Shown here: piece by piece, positions 1 to 9,811 of the stretch | Layout: every line of letters starts with the position of its first letter | How positions within the stretch are numbered: the stretch's first letter is position 1 | Source: Candidatus Goldiibacteriota bacterium HGW-Goldbacteria-1 | GTDB taxonomy: Bacteria > Oederibacteriota > PGYV01 | Assembly: GCA_002839855.1 (NCBI GenBank) | Contig: PGYV01000003.1 | Span: forward strand, 62,001-126,000 | Reading direction: 5' to 3' | Length of the DNA: 64,000 nt | Translations under genes and position numbers: made by a program | The notes under the pieces: model-generated | The model's input: the letters and a program-made list of their open reading frames with translations, nothing else | What the model was told of the DNA's origin: nothing | The model's database searches: none

Positions 1-1
1 G

Positions 2-235
2 ACCGGGGCAGTGGCGGGCGGCGCTATAGCAGGCACACAGATGGCTGATTCAAATAATATGTCTGACACGCAGGCGGTTTTAACAGGCGCGGGCATGGCT
101 GTTGCGGCGGGTGTGGCAGCCGGTTTTATATACGACCTTATACTTGAAGTTTTTAATTTGAAAGAAAGTGCCGTTGAAAAAACACCTGCAACAGACGAGG
201 GGGAAACGCCCGATTTTATGCTTCAGAAACGGTAA
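2..235 (+). CDS. 3' end of a gene cut by the window edge; Gly/Ala-rich membrane-associated C-terminus
   Basis: The frame is open from the first bases and ends at the TAA at 233-235, so this is the C-terminal part of a longer gene. The visible part is rich in Gly and Ala (GGAIAG, GAGMAVAAGVAAGFIYDLIL), like a glycine-zipper membrane helix, followed by a polar acidic tail. A GTG at 11 is in frame, but no ribosome-binding site can be judged so near the edge. The last 20 bp overlap the end of the convergent transporter gene. I do not recognise the family. Confidence 0.5.
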   Translation, partial: TGAVAGGAIAGTQMADSNNMSDTQAVLTGAGMAVAAGVAAGFIYDLILEVFNLKESAVEKTPATDEGETPDFMLQKR

Positions 236-1424
236 TAGGCGGCTGTTTACTTGGTTTAACTTTGGTATTTCTTAAAGCCAGCCATATTCCAAACGGCGCC
301 AGCGAAATCATAAAGATAGTGGCTTTGATTCCGTGAACAGGAAGGTGCTGAAGCAGAAACATAAAAAACAGCATCATTGATATCCTTCCCGCCGCAATGG
401 GAAGGTCGCGCGCCACAAGGTATTCCATTTTTCTTTTGCCTTCAGGGTCGCTTTCCGAAATTACATCCATTGAATACGCCGATATGGGGATTCTTATTAA
501 ATTATCGCCTATGGGGAATAAAAGGCCCTGGATCACAAGAAAGATAAAATCTATTTTTACAAGCAGCACAAGCGATGCGGCAAACTGAATTATGGCGCCG
601 TAAAGGATAAGCTTTTCCCGGTGTACAGGTTTTGAAATTTTGCCAAGCAGGTAAGCGGAGGTAATTGACACCGCGGAAAAAAGAATGGTTATTTTTCCAA
701 AGGTAAATTCACTGTCCGTTACTTTTACAAGCAGCACCGCGAATAGGAACATTGTTATGGCATCGCGCGCCGCAAGAAAAAAGTAAGCGATTAAAACCCC
801 GCGCCACTTTTTATCACGGGTGAAGATAAGGTCCTTAATTCTGTATGGATGGTCAACGGGCTCTGATTTAAGGCTTGATGACATAAGTATGGCGCCTATG
901 AAAAGAACAGCGGAAGTGATGAAGATAAAATAATACCCGTTATACCCGCCAAGTTTTACTATCATATATCCCGCCACCGGCGGCGCAAGCAGTGAAGTAA
1001 TTCCGGAAGCCACAGACGTAATGGAATAAAACTTATCCCTGTTTTGGGGGCTTGTGTAATCAAAAGTTAGTACGTGGTAGCCAAACCAGTAAAATCCCAT
1101 TGCCAGGCCTTTTAAAACTCCAAGCAGAATCAGGTAGTCTGTCACTTTTTGGTTTAAGACAAGCACGCAAAGGTAAAAAGCCGTGTAAAATAGTATTCCA
1201 ATCCTGTAAATTGACACGCGGTCCAGTTTTCTGGCAATAAAGCTGTTGGCGTAAAAAATAAAGGGGACAACGGCATAAGTGGAAAGCATGTATAAGGATA
1301 AAGACGCATAGTTGTTCTTAAGCCGCCAGATGTAAATATTTACGAAAACGTCCGAAAGTACGACGGCGACGGTAAAAAGCACTGTAATGCCAATAAGCCT
1401 GTTTAAACGTAATTGTTTTTCCAT
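216..1424 (-). CDS. Major facilitator superfamily transporter
   Basis: This is a polytopic inner-membrane protein of about 402 residues with roughly 12 hydrophobic segments, the usual MFS size. The short charged loop after the second helix (ARKLDR) and the central cytoplasmic loop with several Lys/Arg (near DHPYRIKDLIFTRDKKWRG) fit the MFS fold. It looks closest to YqgE/YceJ-like MFS proteins of unknown substrate. The frame extends upstream to a TTG at 1463, but that TTG is the -35 element of a strong promoter, so the ATG at 1424 is preferred. No Shine-Dalgarno precedes it; the mRNA is probably leaderless or nearly so. The substrate cannot be read from the sequence. Confidence 0.85.
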   Translation of the reverse strand: MEKQLRLNRLIGITVLFTVAVVLSDVFVNIYIWRLKNNYASLSLYMLSTYAVVPFIFYANSFIARKLDRVSIYRIGILFYTAFYLCVLVLNQKVTDYLILLGVLKGLAMGFYWFGYHVLTFDYTSPQNRDKFYSITSVASGITSLLAPPVAGYMIVKLGGYNGYYFIFITSAVLFIGAILMSSSLKSEPVDHPYRIKDLIFTRDKKWRGVLIAYFFLAARDAITMFLFAVLLVKVTDSEFTFGKITILFSAVSITSAYLLGKISKPVHREKLILYGAIIQFAASLVLLVKIDFIFLVIQGLLFPIGDNLIRIPISAYSMDVISESDPEGKRKMEYLVARDLPIAAGRISMMLFFMFLLQHLPVHGIKATIFMISLAPFGIWLALRNTKVKPSKQPPITVSEA

Positions 1425-1434
1425 AATGTTGAAT

Positions 1435-1463
1435 ATTATATAATATGAAAGCGGGGTTATCAA
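1435..1463 (-). promoter_or_regulatory. Sigma70-type promoter for the MFS gene
   Basis: Reading the minus strand, TTGATA (1463-1458) and TATAAT (1440-1435) are separated by exactly 17 bp. Transcription should start near 1428, about 4 nt before the ATG at 1424. This leaves almost no 5' leader. Confidence 0.75.
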
Positions 1464-1487
1464 TCGGTAAGTTAAACGATTTTTCTG

Positions 1488-1516
1488 TTGATTTTATGAT
1501 TATGTTAAGGTATTAT
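1488..1516 (+). promoter_or_regulatory. Sigma70-type promoter for the giant Thr-rich gene
   Basis: TTGATT (1488-1493) and TATTAT (1511-1516) are 17 bp apart. The expected start near 1523 gives a leader of about 30 nt with a CGGAG ribosome-binding site at 1542-1546 before the ATG at 1554. It is divergent from the MFS promoter, the two -35 boxes lying about 25 bp apart. Confidence 0.7.
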
Positions 1517-1553
1517 TTGTGTGTAATGGGGCGGTAAAAAATCGGAGTGTTAA

Positions 1554-4500
1554 ATGAAATTTAATAAGACTAAAAAAAGGTCTATTTTTATAACTTTGAT
1601 ATTACTTTTTATCTCTTCTATTATATATTCGGCAACCACCTACACCGAAAACTTCACAACAGACAATTTTAAGGATAATTCTGCCACAACTGCAAACTGG
1701 GATACTGTAAACAATCAGGGGATTTTGTTAAGAGAGCCGCGGTTTGCGGAAACTACCGGTGTAATAAACTGGGGCGGCGGCATAGAAGCGATAAAATATG
1801 ACGGGGTTGGCACATGGGTAATAGCCGGTGACGGCGGAAAAATAAACAGTTATGACGGCTCGCATTTTGTTAACTTAAGTGTGGAAGCGGGTTTTGGCAC
1901 TGATAATATTTATACAGTATGGCACAACGGAAGCAGCTGGTTAATAGGCGGCGCCGGCGGTAAGGTAAAAGGGTGGAACGGCACAACAACCTGGACAGAT
2001 TATTCCGCAGGCCTTCAGAATTTCTCGGGCGACATCAGGGCAATTGGATACAAGAACACGCCGACGACATACTGGATGGTAGGCGGAACAAGCGGTTCGC
2101 TGAACAGTTTTAACGGGACCACATGGACAGACTTAAAGGCGCAGTTAAATTTTGGAACAAATGATGTCCTGGCGGTAAAGTGGAACGGCAGTTACTGGTT
2201 AATAGCGGGAAAGGGGGGAAAGATAGTAAAGTACGACGGCTCAACAACGTGGAGCGACCATTCATCTGCGCTTGCAACCGCACTGGGCGGAACGTATGAC
2301 ATAAACACACTGGAATGGAACGGAACCACATGGCTTGTGGGCGGCGGCGGAAGAATAGCGTCGTCAGCAGACGGACAGAATTTTACAAATAAAAGCACAA
2401 GCATCACAATGTCCGCGGTATACAAAATAAAGTGGAATGGCAGCTATTGGTTAATAGGCGGCGCAAACGGTTCGGCCACGGCATTATACACTTCCACAGA
2501 TTTAAACACATTCAACCTTCAGACAAACCCGGCGTATTTCACGTCTGGCCCAATCTGGGCGATAGAAAGTAATGCAGGCGGGCTTAATTTACTGGGCGGG
2601 CAGAACGGAAAGTTTTATTCAAGGACAGGCACAGCCACAAGCCCGGTAAACACCGACCTTTCAAAAAGCATAAAGGATTTTGGAAAAGAAAATATAAAAG
2701 CGTCTGACTGGAACGGCAGCTACTGGCTTATAGTGGGAAATAAGGGGTGCATAAACAGGTATGACGGCACAACGTTTACGGATTTAAAAGCAGCACTGGG
2801 TTTTGGCGACAGCAATGTACTGTCGGTAAGATGGAACGGAAGCTACTGGCTGATAGGCGGGGCAGACGGCAAACTGGCATCATATGACGGTACAACATTC
2901 ACTTTAAGGACCACGCAGCTGGCATTTGGCGGATACGCGGTAAACGCTATAGAATGGGCAAACAGTATGTGGTATTTAGGCGGGGACAATAATTATTTAA
3001 AGACCAGCACAGACGGGGTTGTTTTTACTGACAGAAGCTCTGTTTTAAGCGGCGGCGGATGGACATCCGGCGCGTCTGTAAACACAATAACATACAGGGG
3101 GCCGTCAAACGGGGATGTAATGATAGGCGGCGCTTCGGGGAATATAGGATTTTATGACGGCAATTTAACATATACGGATTTAAGGGCGGATTTAGCCGGC
3201 GCGCTGGGCGGATATTATAATGTAAACAGGATAGTATGGGATCAGGACGATACTTTTACCGCTACAATGAAAATAGCTTGCGACAGCGGAAAAATGGCGG
3301 ATTTTTGGTTTGGCGCAATGAATGACAGAAGCGGTGATTTAACAGGCACCGGAGCCAACAACTTATACGGAATGGATTATGACGGCAACGCAAAGAAATT
3401 TTTTGTGGCTGGCGGCAGCGCAAAGATAAACAGCATAACCGGTGATTCTACAGTCGGATACACGTATGCGGATTTAAGTTCGCAGCTGGATAAATTTGGC
3501 GCGGTAACAATAAACACGGCAAAATATAACGGGGAGTACTGGATAGTGGCGGGGGATAACGCCAAACTAAATGTTTACGGTCTGGCGTACACATCGCCGG
3601 GGACGCTGCAGTCAATATCTGTGGCGCATTATTTTGCCAATTACAGTTCAATAACATTAAGTGCAAATTACACTCTTAATAATGAAGAGATAGTTTTTTC
3701 CCTGTCATCAAATAATGGAGCCACGTGGATACAGGTAACGCCGGGGACAGGAATATCATTTGACAGCCGGCCAGCCGACCAGGGGACAGACATATTATGG
3801 AAAGCGGTATTAAGGACTTATGACAATTTTATATCCCCGTTTATAAACAGCGTGACTTTAAGCTGGACAGAATATCCGGCGCCAACATACACAATAACGC
3901 CCACGTTTACCAATTCGCCGACAATAACACCCACGCCGTCAATTACAATGACTTCCACAGACACGCCCACTGATACAGTAACACCCACAGTTACACAGAC
4001 AGTAACGGGCACGGTAACAGAAACGGTAACGGGTACAGTAACAGAAACCTCCACGCCGACAGCCACGCAGACTGTGACGCAGACGGTGACACAGACTAAT
4101 ACGCCAACATTTACACCTACGGTAACGCTTACAAATACACAGACTGTAACAGAAACCACTACGCAGACTGTTACCGGGACAAATACACAGACCAATACAC
4201 AGACGATTACGCAGACATCCACACCCAGCACCACATGGACGATAACAAAGACAATTACGGGCACGGTAACGCCTACGGTTACTCAGACTGATACACAGAC
4301 CGTCACGCAGACAAACACACAGACAGTTACCGGTACTATTACACGGACCAACACACAGACAGTCACGCAGACCAATACGCAGACAGCTACCGGGACTGTG
4401 ACACGGACCAATACGCAGACAGTTACCGGGACTGTTACACAGACTAATACGCAGACGGTAACGCAGACGGTAACCGGAACGATAACACAGACCGCAACGC

Positions 4501-7500
4501 CCACGATTACATTTACAATAACAATTACGGCAACGCCTACAAGTACAAGGACGGTAACGCTTACAAATACAAGGACTGTTACTGCCACATCCACCCGTAC
4601 GGTGACGCGCACAAATACGCGGACTGTAACACAGACCAATACGCAGACTATAACAGGGACAATAACACAGACCAATACGCAGACTGTGACGCAGACAGTA
4701 ACCCCCACAATTACAATAACGGCAACACCAACGGCAACGCCTTCATCCACGCCGACAATGGTAACGGGAAGCCTTCTGGTTGAAGCACCGGATACAGTCA
4801 CCGCGGGGGTTGCCTTCTTTATAACGGTCACCGCAAAAACAACCGCGGCATACGGCGATTTGACTGCGGAAAATTATGAAGGCACGGTTCACTTTACCAC
4901 AAGCGCTTCTTTATACGCGCTTCCGGGCGACTACACCTATGTGGCGACAACAGATTTTGGCGTGCATATATTCCAGGTAATCATAAACAACACAGGCACG
5001 CAGTCTATTACATCCACTGATACAGTCATTCCGTCAATCACGGGTACTGATACGGTAAACGTGGTATCCGCAATGCCCACAAACTTTACTGTTTCCGCGC
5101 CGTCAGATGTAACTGCGGGCGGCTTGTTCTATATAACTGTTACTGCAAAGGACTCGTTTAATAATATAGTGACCGGGTATACCGGGCAGGTTAATTTTAC
5201 CACCACTGACCCTTACACACCGTCGGGAATGCCGGCGGATTTAACGTTCCTTCCTTCATATCAGGGAGTGACAATTGTGGCAGTTACGCTTTACACAAAG
5301 GGAATACAAAGAATTTATGTGGCTGATACTTCAGAAACAAGTATTAACGGCACCAGCAATGAAATAAACGTGCACGCAGGCATACTGCACCACTTTGTGG
5401 TGGTGGCGCCAAGTTTTGTAAATTCCGGCGCGTTATTTAATTTTGTGGTAACTGCAAAGGATCAGTTTGCGAATACACTTGATAATTACACCGGAACTGT
5501 GGCGTTTACAAGCGGAGCAACAACAAAAACATTACCTGCCAACTATACTTTCCAGCTTGCGGATAATGGCACAAGGATATTTGATGCGTCAATTGTAACC
5601 GCAGGCACGTGGACAATTACAGCAACTGATACTGTAAATTCAATGAACGGCGTCAGCAATAACATTCTTGTAAGCACCACGGCCACGTCATACAACCAGC
5701 CGATAATGTTAACAGCTTATTTAACGGCGGCAAATACATATTCTTACTGTTATGTAAATATTGATAATGATGATGATTATCTTTTACCTGCAAATGCTGC
5801 TTACCTTATGTATGACCTTTTTGTTCCGGATGCAAGTTCCAACTTTTATACATCAATGGAAGTGGATGGAAATTGGACGGGCGGGCAGTTAAGAGATTTT
5901 GTACCATATATAATGGACCAGAATAGCATAAGAATTCATCCTTCAATGGATACCAAGGCTTATTCAAAGGGCAAGTGGTACCACAGAGTATTTGATATAA
6001 ATGCCGTAAATGGAAGAACGGAGGCTATTTCACTTTCGCAGGATACGGGCAACATAGGAAACAACGGTGCGCCGACAAACAGTGCCGGAACATTTAACGG
6101 TTTCTTTGATAATATAAGAATCACTGATTCCAGCGGAGTAACAATACATGATATCTTCTCCAATGCAAATACATTACCAATAGGCGGAGTTTCCGGAAAC
6201 AGCACGGCTAATTCCGGGGGAGTATCGGCAGGTTCAACAAATAACTGGGTTTATATAATCGGAAGCTTTTCAGGTGCTGCCTATCCCACAAATAATGTAG
6301 TGGCAAACGGGGTTGACGGGGCAAGAATTACGGCAACTGTAAGGACTCCGTCAGGTACTGCGGTACAGTATGCCATAGTTGATTTTAATTCCGAGAGGGA
6401 AGAAGACACTATAATCCCTGTAAGGACCGGCCTTAATAATTATGCTGTAACCAACGCCAGCGGTTTAGCTTTCGCGGATATAAAGTCCACAAAAGCGGGT
6501 TCCGCAAACGTTGAATTAACTATGGGACATTTATCAAGGATAGTAACTGTTAACTTTATAGCAGGGCCGCCTGCAAAGGTAAGTATATTACCGGATGTTT
6601 TAAACACACAGACAGGCGTTACCGGCACTCTTGCGGTAAAACTTGTGGACCAGTACGGAAACTGGGCAACAACCTCCGCAAGGGGAATTACGGTTTCGTC
6701 AAGTTCCGCCACCATGACATTCTCGCGCGATAACGGCGCAACGTGGAGCAGCAGCGTAATTCTTGATGGTTCTAAACAGACAAATATTCTTGTGGTGGAT
6801 ACCACGGCTAATACGGCAACGGTCACCGGTATTGCAACAGCTATGACAAGCGGAACTGCAACCGTTTATGTTAATAATGCCGCACCCACTTATCTTACGG
6901 TAAGCCCGCTTCTAAGCACCACAGAAGCAGGCGTACCTTACCCCGTAACGGTGCAGGCTAAAGATGTAAACGGTAACAACGCGTTTTCAAGCGCTGCCAT
7001 TACAATTTCAAGGCCAATAGTGAACGCCACAATGGAATTTTCAGAGAACCTTTCAATTTGGGCATCGTCGCTTGTCACCAATTTAAAAAGCGGTGTCGCG
7101 CATTTATATTACAGGGATACTTTGGTAAACAGCGGCATCACAATTACAGCCAAAGATACATCAGGGGCACCTGTTCCCATGACAGACGGAACCGCTTACG
7201 CCAACATAACTGCAAACGACCCTTATCTTCTTGAAGGGTGGGCAAATAAATATACGGTTGTAGTAACAGGAAATAGGGCAGTTACAGTTACAGCAAAAGT
7301 CACGGATTATTACGGGAATCCCGTTGCCAATAAATGGGTTGGTTTTATTCCTTATGCGCAAAACGGAACATCAACAGTTAATCCGACAAGTGGTATTACA
7401 AATGCAAATGGTCTTATTACTACCTGGTTTACGGCAAGCAATCAGGTAGGCTGGAACTATGTGGGTATTACATCCACAGCATTGCAGGGCGTCACCCTTG

Positions 7501-9752
7501 CCATAACAGGGACTAATGGTTATGCAAATGCAATTAACATACTTCCAAATCCGATGTCACTTGGCGCGATGAAGGTTGGACTTCTTAATATAAATGGATG
7601 GAGGACTGGTCCTCCTGCTTTAAATGCGGCTTATCCTCCGGGTGACGAAAACATATATGTATCCAGTAATAATGCCAATGTCAGGTTCTCATCTGACGGC
7701 GGAAATACCTGGGTTCAGAATCTGACCATCAGGGCAAACGACAGCGGCGGGCTTACGCTTAATGTAAGGTCGTCTGCGATAGGTACTGCTGTAATAACAG
7801 CGCACAACGTTAGTAATGGGGCTATAACTGACGGAACAACAAACCTTACTGTTACAGAAGGGCTGTTCTTAAGAATGTCGCCGGTTTCCCAGACATATGC
7901 TGATGCCGGTTCTTATGTAACAATAACAGCGCAGATAGTTGACCATAACGGAAATACAAGAAATTTCCAAAATGTATCGGTAAAGTTCACCACAAACTAT
8001 GGATATGTTTTCCCGCCTGAAGGCGTGACAAACGTAAATGGTTCTTTAACCGCGGGATTAACACTTTCAATAGTTTCCGGACTGCATCACATAGTCACAG
8101 GCACAATGACAAGCCCGGATGACGTAAGTTCCACAGCGGAAATAATCTCACAGCCTGTTACTTCTTTTGCCGTATCAGCGCCGTCAAGCGCTTATAACGG
8201 AATTCCTGTGTACGTGACGGTAAGGGCAAGAGACCCGTATGGTGTCACAGTTTCAGATTACACAGGCACGGTGCACTTAACTTCAACTGATGGGGCTGCC
8301 AATCTGCCTGCTAATTATACATTCACGGCAGGGGACGCGGGCGTTAAAGCGTTCCTTGTGACATTCAATACAAACGGAATTCAGACTGTCACCGTAACAG
8401 ACACGGTTGATTCACAGATTAACGGAACAAGCAACAGCGTGCTTGTGGTAAACGCTCCTACGCCTACGGTAACACCGTCCGCCACAAAGACCATAACCGC
8501 CACTATTACAATTACAAGCACTCCTACCGTTACAAAAACAATTACGCAGACAGCCACACAAACTGTGACACAGACAAATACACAGACAGTGACACAGACT
8601 GTGACGCAGACAGTCACGCAGACGGTTACACAGTCAACAACACAGACTGTGACGCAGACTAATACACAGACCGTAACGCAGACCAATACAAATACAATAA
8701 CCAGGACAAACACTCAGACCGTGACACAGACCAATACACAAACAGTAACACAGACAGTAACACAGACAAGGTCGCAGACGGTCACAAAGACTGTGACAGC
8801 TACAGTCACGCAGACAGTTACAGCCACTGTTACAAAGACAAACACAACCACGGTTACACAAACTGTAACGGGAACAGTAACACGCACAGTCACGGAAACT
8901 GTGACTGGGACAGTGACGCGTACTGTGACAAAGACAAATACACAGACTGCAACGCAGTCAACCACACAGACCAATACACAGACCAATACAGAAACCGTGA
9001 CACAGACAAACACGCCTACAAATACAATTACAATAACCTTTACTGTTACCGCCACGCATACCCATTCACCGACTATTACAATGACGCACTCTATAACGGA
9101 AACGCACACGGTCACGCCGCAGTTTACGGCTACAACCACGCCTACAATAACTATTACGCTTACGTCAACGGCTACTGTGACAAATACTGTAACAGAAACG
9201 GTTACAAAAACGGCAACATCCACAGTGACGCAGACTGTAACGCAGACAGTGACGCAGACGGTTACGCAGACGGTTACGCAGACAAATACACAGACCGCTA
9301 CAGGGACGGTAACAATAACTGTTACGCAGACGGCCACTTGCACAATGACACCAACAGTAACGCTTACGCTTACCTACACAAATACGCCCACTATAACTCA
9401 GACGTGGACAATTACAGAGACTATTACAGTAACTCTTACGTGGACAATCACGCCCACATGGACAATAACGCCCACATTTACGCCGACCCCCGAAGAAGTG
9501 CTGGTTTATCCGAACCCGCTGGACAGGGAAAAAGCACACGGACGAACCCTTAAATTCATACTTCCCATACCCTGTGATATTGAAGTGTTCAATATAGAAG
9601 GGTTTAAAATATTTGAAGTTAAGCGGGTTATCGGAAGGATAGAATGGAACGGAAGGAATAAAGCGGGAGAAAAGGTATCGCCGGGAGTCTATTACTACAT
9701 AATAAAAAATGACAGGCAGACCATAAACGGGAAACTGTTTATAATAAAATAG
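1554..9752 (+). CDS. Giant secreted multidomain surface protein with two Thr-x-Thr tracts and a FlgD/T9SS-like C-terminal domain
   Basis: A 2,732-residue exported protein. Residues 1-27 form a signal peptide (Lys-rich start, hydrophobic core, ending near IIYSA). Residues about 75-690 hold some 14 propeller-like repeats of 40-50 residues built on WNGSYWLIGG...G.I..YDG. Residues about 777-1069 and 2300-2645 are Thr tracts in which almost every second residue is Thr (TQTVTQTNTQ). Between them lie several Ig/invasin-like modules (DTVTAGVAFFITVTAKD..., at least five copies), a jelly-roll-like segment at about 1380-1545 and Big-type domains. The last 85 residues (VYPNPLD...IEWNGRNKAGEKVSPGVYYYII) match FlgD-like Ig or Por-sorting-type C-terminal domains. 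A PorV-like gene follows. Role inferred: cell-surface adhesin or stalk protein; the Thr tracts are likely extended, perhaps O-glycosylated spacers. Confidence 0.85.
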   Translation: MKFNKTKKRSIFITLILLFISSIIYSATTYTENFTTDNFKDNSATTANWDTVNNQGILLREPRFAETTGVINWGGGIEAIKYDGVGTWVIAGDGGKINSYDGSHFVNLSVEAGFGTDNIYTVWHNGSSWLIGGAGGKVKGWNGTTTWTDYSAGLQNFSGDIRAIGYKNTPTTYWMVGGTSGSLNSFNGTTWTDLKAQLNFGTNDVLAVKWNGSYWLIAGKGGKIVKYDGSTTWSDHSSALATALGGTYDINTLEWNGTTWLVGGGGRIASSADGQNFTNKSTSITMSAVYKIKWNGSYWLIGGANGSATALYTSTDLNTFNLQTNPAYFTSGPIWAIESNAGGLNLLGGQNGKFYSRTGTATSPVNTDLSKSIKDFGKENIKASDWNGSYWLIVGNKGCINRYDGTTFTDLKAALGFGDSNVLSVRWNGSYWLIGGADGKLASYDGTTFTLRTTQLAFGGYAVNAIEWANSMWYLGGDNNYLKTSTDGVVFTDRSSVLSGGGWTSGASVNTITYRGPSNGDVMIGGASGNIGFYDGNLTYTDLRADLAGALGGYYNVNRIVWDQDDTFTATMKIACDSGKMADFWFGAMNDRSGDLTGTGANNLYGMDYDGNAKKFFVAGGSAKINSITGDSTVGYTYADLSSQLDKFGAVTINTAKYNGEYWIVAGDNAKLNVYGLAYTSPGTLQSISVAHYFANYSSITLSANYTLNNEEIVFSLSSNNGATWIQVTPGTGISFDSRPADQGTDILWKAVLRTYDNFISPFINSVTLSWTEYPAPTYTITPTFTNSPTITPTPSITMTSTDTPTDTVTPTVTQTVTGTVTETVTGTVTETSTPTATQTVTQTVTQTNTPTFTPTVTLTNTQTVTETTTQTVTGTNTQTNTQTITQTSTPSTTWTITKTITGTVTPTVTQTDTQTVTQTNTQTVTGTITRTNTQTVTQTNTQTATGTVTRTNTQTVTGTVTQTNTQTVTQTVTGTITQTATPTITFTITITATPTSTRTVTLTNTRTVTATSTRTVTRTNTRTVTQTNTQTITGTITQTNTQTVTQTVTPTITITATPTATPSSTPTMVTGSLLVEAPDTVTAGVAFFITVTAKTTAAYGDLTAENYEGTVHFTTSASLYALPGDYTYVATTDFGVHIFQVIINNTGTQSITSTDTVIPSITGTDTVNVVSAMPTNFTVSAPSDVTAGGLFYITVTAKDSFNNIVTGYTGQVNFTTTDPYTPSGMPADLTFLPSYQGVTIVAVTLYTKGIQRIYVADTSETSINGTSNEINVHAGILHHFVVVAPSFVNSGALFNFVVTAKDQFANTLDNYTGTVAFTSGATTKTLPANYTFQLADNGTRIFDASIVTAGTWTITATDTVNSMNGVSNNILVSTTATSYNQPIMLTAYLTAANTYSYCYVNIDNDDDYLLPANAAYLMYDLFVPDASSNFYTSMEVDGNWTGGQLRDFVPYIMDQNSIRIHPSMDTKAYSKGKWYHRVFDINAVNGRTEAISLSQDTGNIGNNGAPTNSAGTFNGFFDNIRITDSSGVTIHDIFSNANTLPIGGVSGNSTANSGGVSAGSTNNWVYIIGSFSGAAYPTNNVVANGVDGARITATVRTPSGTAVQYAIVDFNSEREEDTIIPVRTGLNNYAVTNASGLAFADIKSTKAGSANVELTMGHLSRIVTVNFIAGPPAKVSILPDVLNTQTGVTGTLAVKLVDQYGNWATTSARGITVSSSSATMTFSRDNGATWSSSVILDGSKQTNILVVDTTANTATVTGIATAMTSGTATVYVNNAAPTYLTVSPLLSTTEAGVPYPVTVQAKDVNGNNAFSSAAITISRPIVNATMEFSENLSIWASSLVTNLKSGVAHLYYRDTLVNSGITITAKDTSGAPVPMTDGTAYANITANDPYLLEGWANKYTVVVTGNRAVTVTAKVTDYYGNPVANKWVGFIPYAQNGTSTVNPTSGITNANGLITTWFTASNQVGWNYVGITSTALQGVTLAITGTNGYANAINILPNPMSLGAMKVGLLNINGWRTGPPALNAAYPPGDENIYVSSNNANVRFSSDGGNTWVQNLTIRANDSGGLTLNVRSSAIGTAVITAHNVSNGAITDGTTNLTVTEGLFLRMSPVSQTYADAGSYVTITAQIVDHNGNTRNFQNVSVKFTTNYGYVFPPEGVTNVNGSLTAGLTLSIVSGLHHIVTGTMTSPDDVSSTAEIISQPVTSFAVSAPSSAYNGIPVYVTVRARDPYGVTVSDYTGTVHLTSTDGAANLPANYTFTAGDAGVKAFLVTFNTNGIQTVTVTDTVDSQINGTSNSVLVVNAPTPTVTPSATKTITATITITSTPTVTKTITQTATQTVTQTNTQTVTQTVTQTVTQTVTQSTTQTVTQTNTQTVTQTNTNTITRTNTQTVTQTNTQTVTQTVTQTRSQTVTKTVTATVTQTVTATVTKTNTTTVTQTVTGTVTRTVTETVTGTVTRTVTKTNTQTATQSTTQTNTQTNTETVTQTNTPTNTITITFTVTATHTHSPTITMTHSITETHTVTPQFTATTTPTITITLTSTATVTNTVTETVTKTATSTVTQTVTQTVTQTVTQTVTQTNTQTATGTVTITVTQTATCTMTPTVTLTLTYTNTPTITQTWTITETITVTLTWTITPTWTITPTFTPTPEEVLVYPNPLDREKAHGRTLKFILPIPCDIEVFNIEGFKIFEVKRVIGRIEWNGRNKAGEKVSPGVYYYIIKNDRQTINGKLFIIK
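3885..4760 (+). repeat. Thr-x-Thr coding tract 1 (low-complexity DNA, about 6-bp period)
   Basis: The coding strand is a run of ACN-NNN codon pairs, very often ACACAGACN (Thr-Gln-Thr). All four Thr codons are used, so the protein pattern is kept while the DNA varies. The antisense strand therefore shows long open frames of Val/Cys that are not genes. It encodes about residues 777-1069 of the giant protein. Confidence 0.9.
8455..9490 (+). repeat. Thr-x-Thr coding tract 2
   Basis: This is the second and longer tract, with the same ACN-alternating pattern, coding for about residues 2300-2645. It sits directly before the C-terminal sorting-like domain, as a spacer would. Near-identical short units (CAGACNGTNACG and variants) suggest expansion by slippage or unequal recombination. 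Confidence 0.9.
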
Positions 9753-9757
9753 TGCTG

Positions 9758-9786
9758 TTGATTACGGGAAAAATAATGGATATAAT
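9758..9786 (+). promoter_or_regulatory. Sigma70-type promoter for the PorV-like gene
   Basis: TTGATT (9758-9763), 17 bp, TATAAT (9781-9786), starting 6 bp after the stop of the giant gene. The start near 9793 gives a leader of about 19 nt carrying AAGAGG before the ATG at 9812. The barrel gene can therefore be expressed separately from its large neighbour. Confidence 0.75.
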
Positions 9787-9811
9787 TAATTTATAACATA
9801 AGAGGTAAAAT

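Noticed and set aside
3818-4831. Long minus-strand frames rich in Val and Cys (148 and 182 residues)
   Set aside because: They are the mirror of the Thr-x-Thr tract: ACN codons read as GTN/TGT on the other strand. They have no ribosome-binding sites and no known domains.
8381-9343. Further minus-strand Val/Cys frames (110 and 209 residues)
   Set aside because: Same cause, produced by the second Thr tract.
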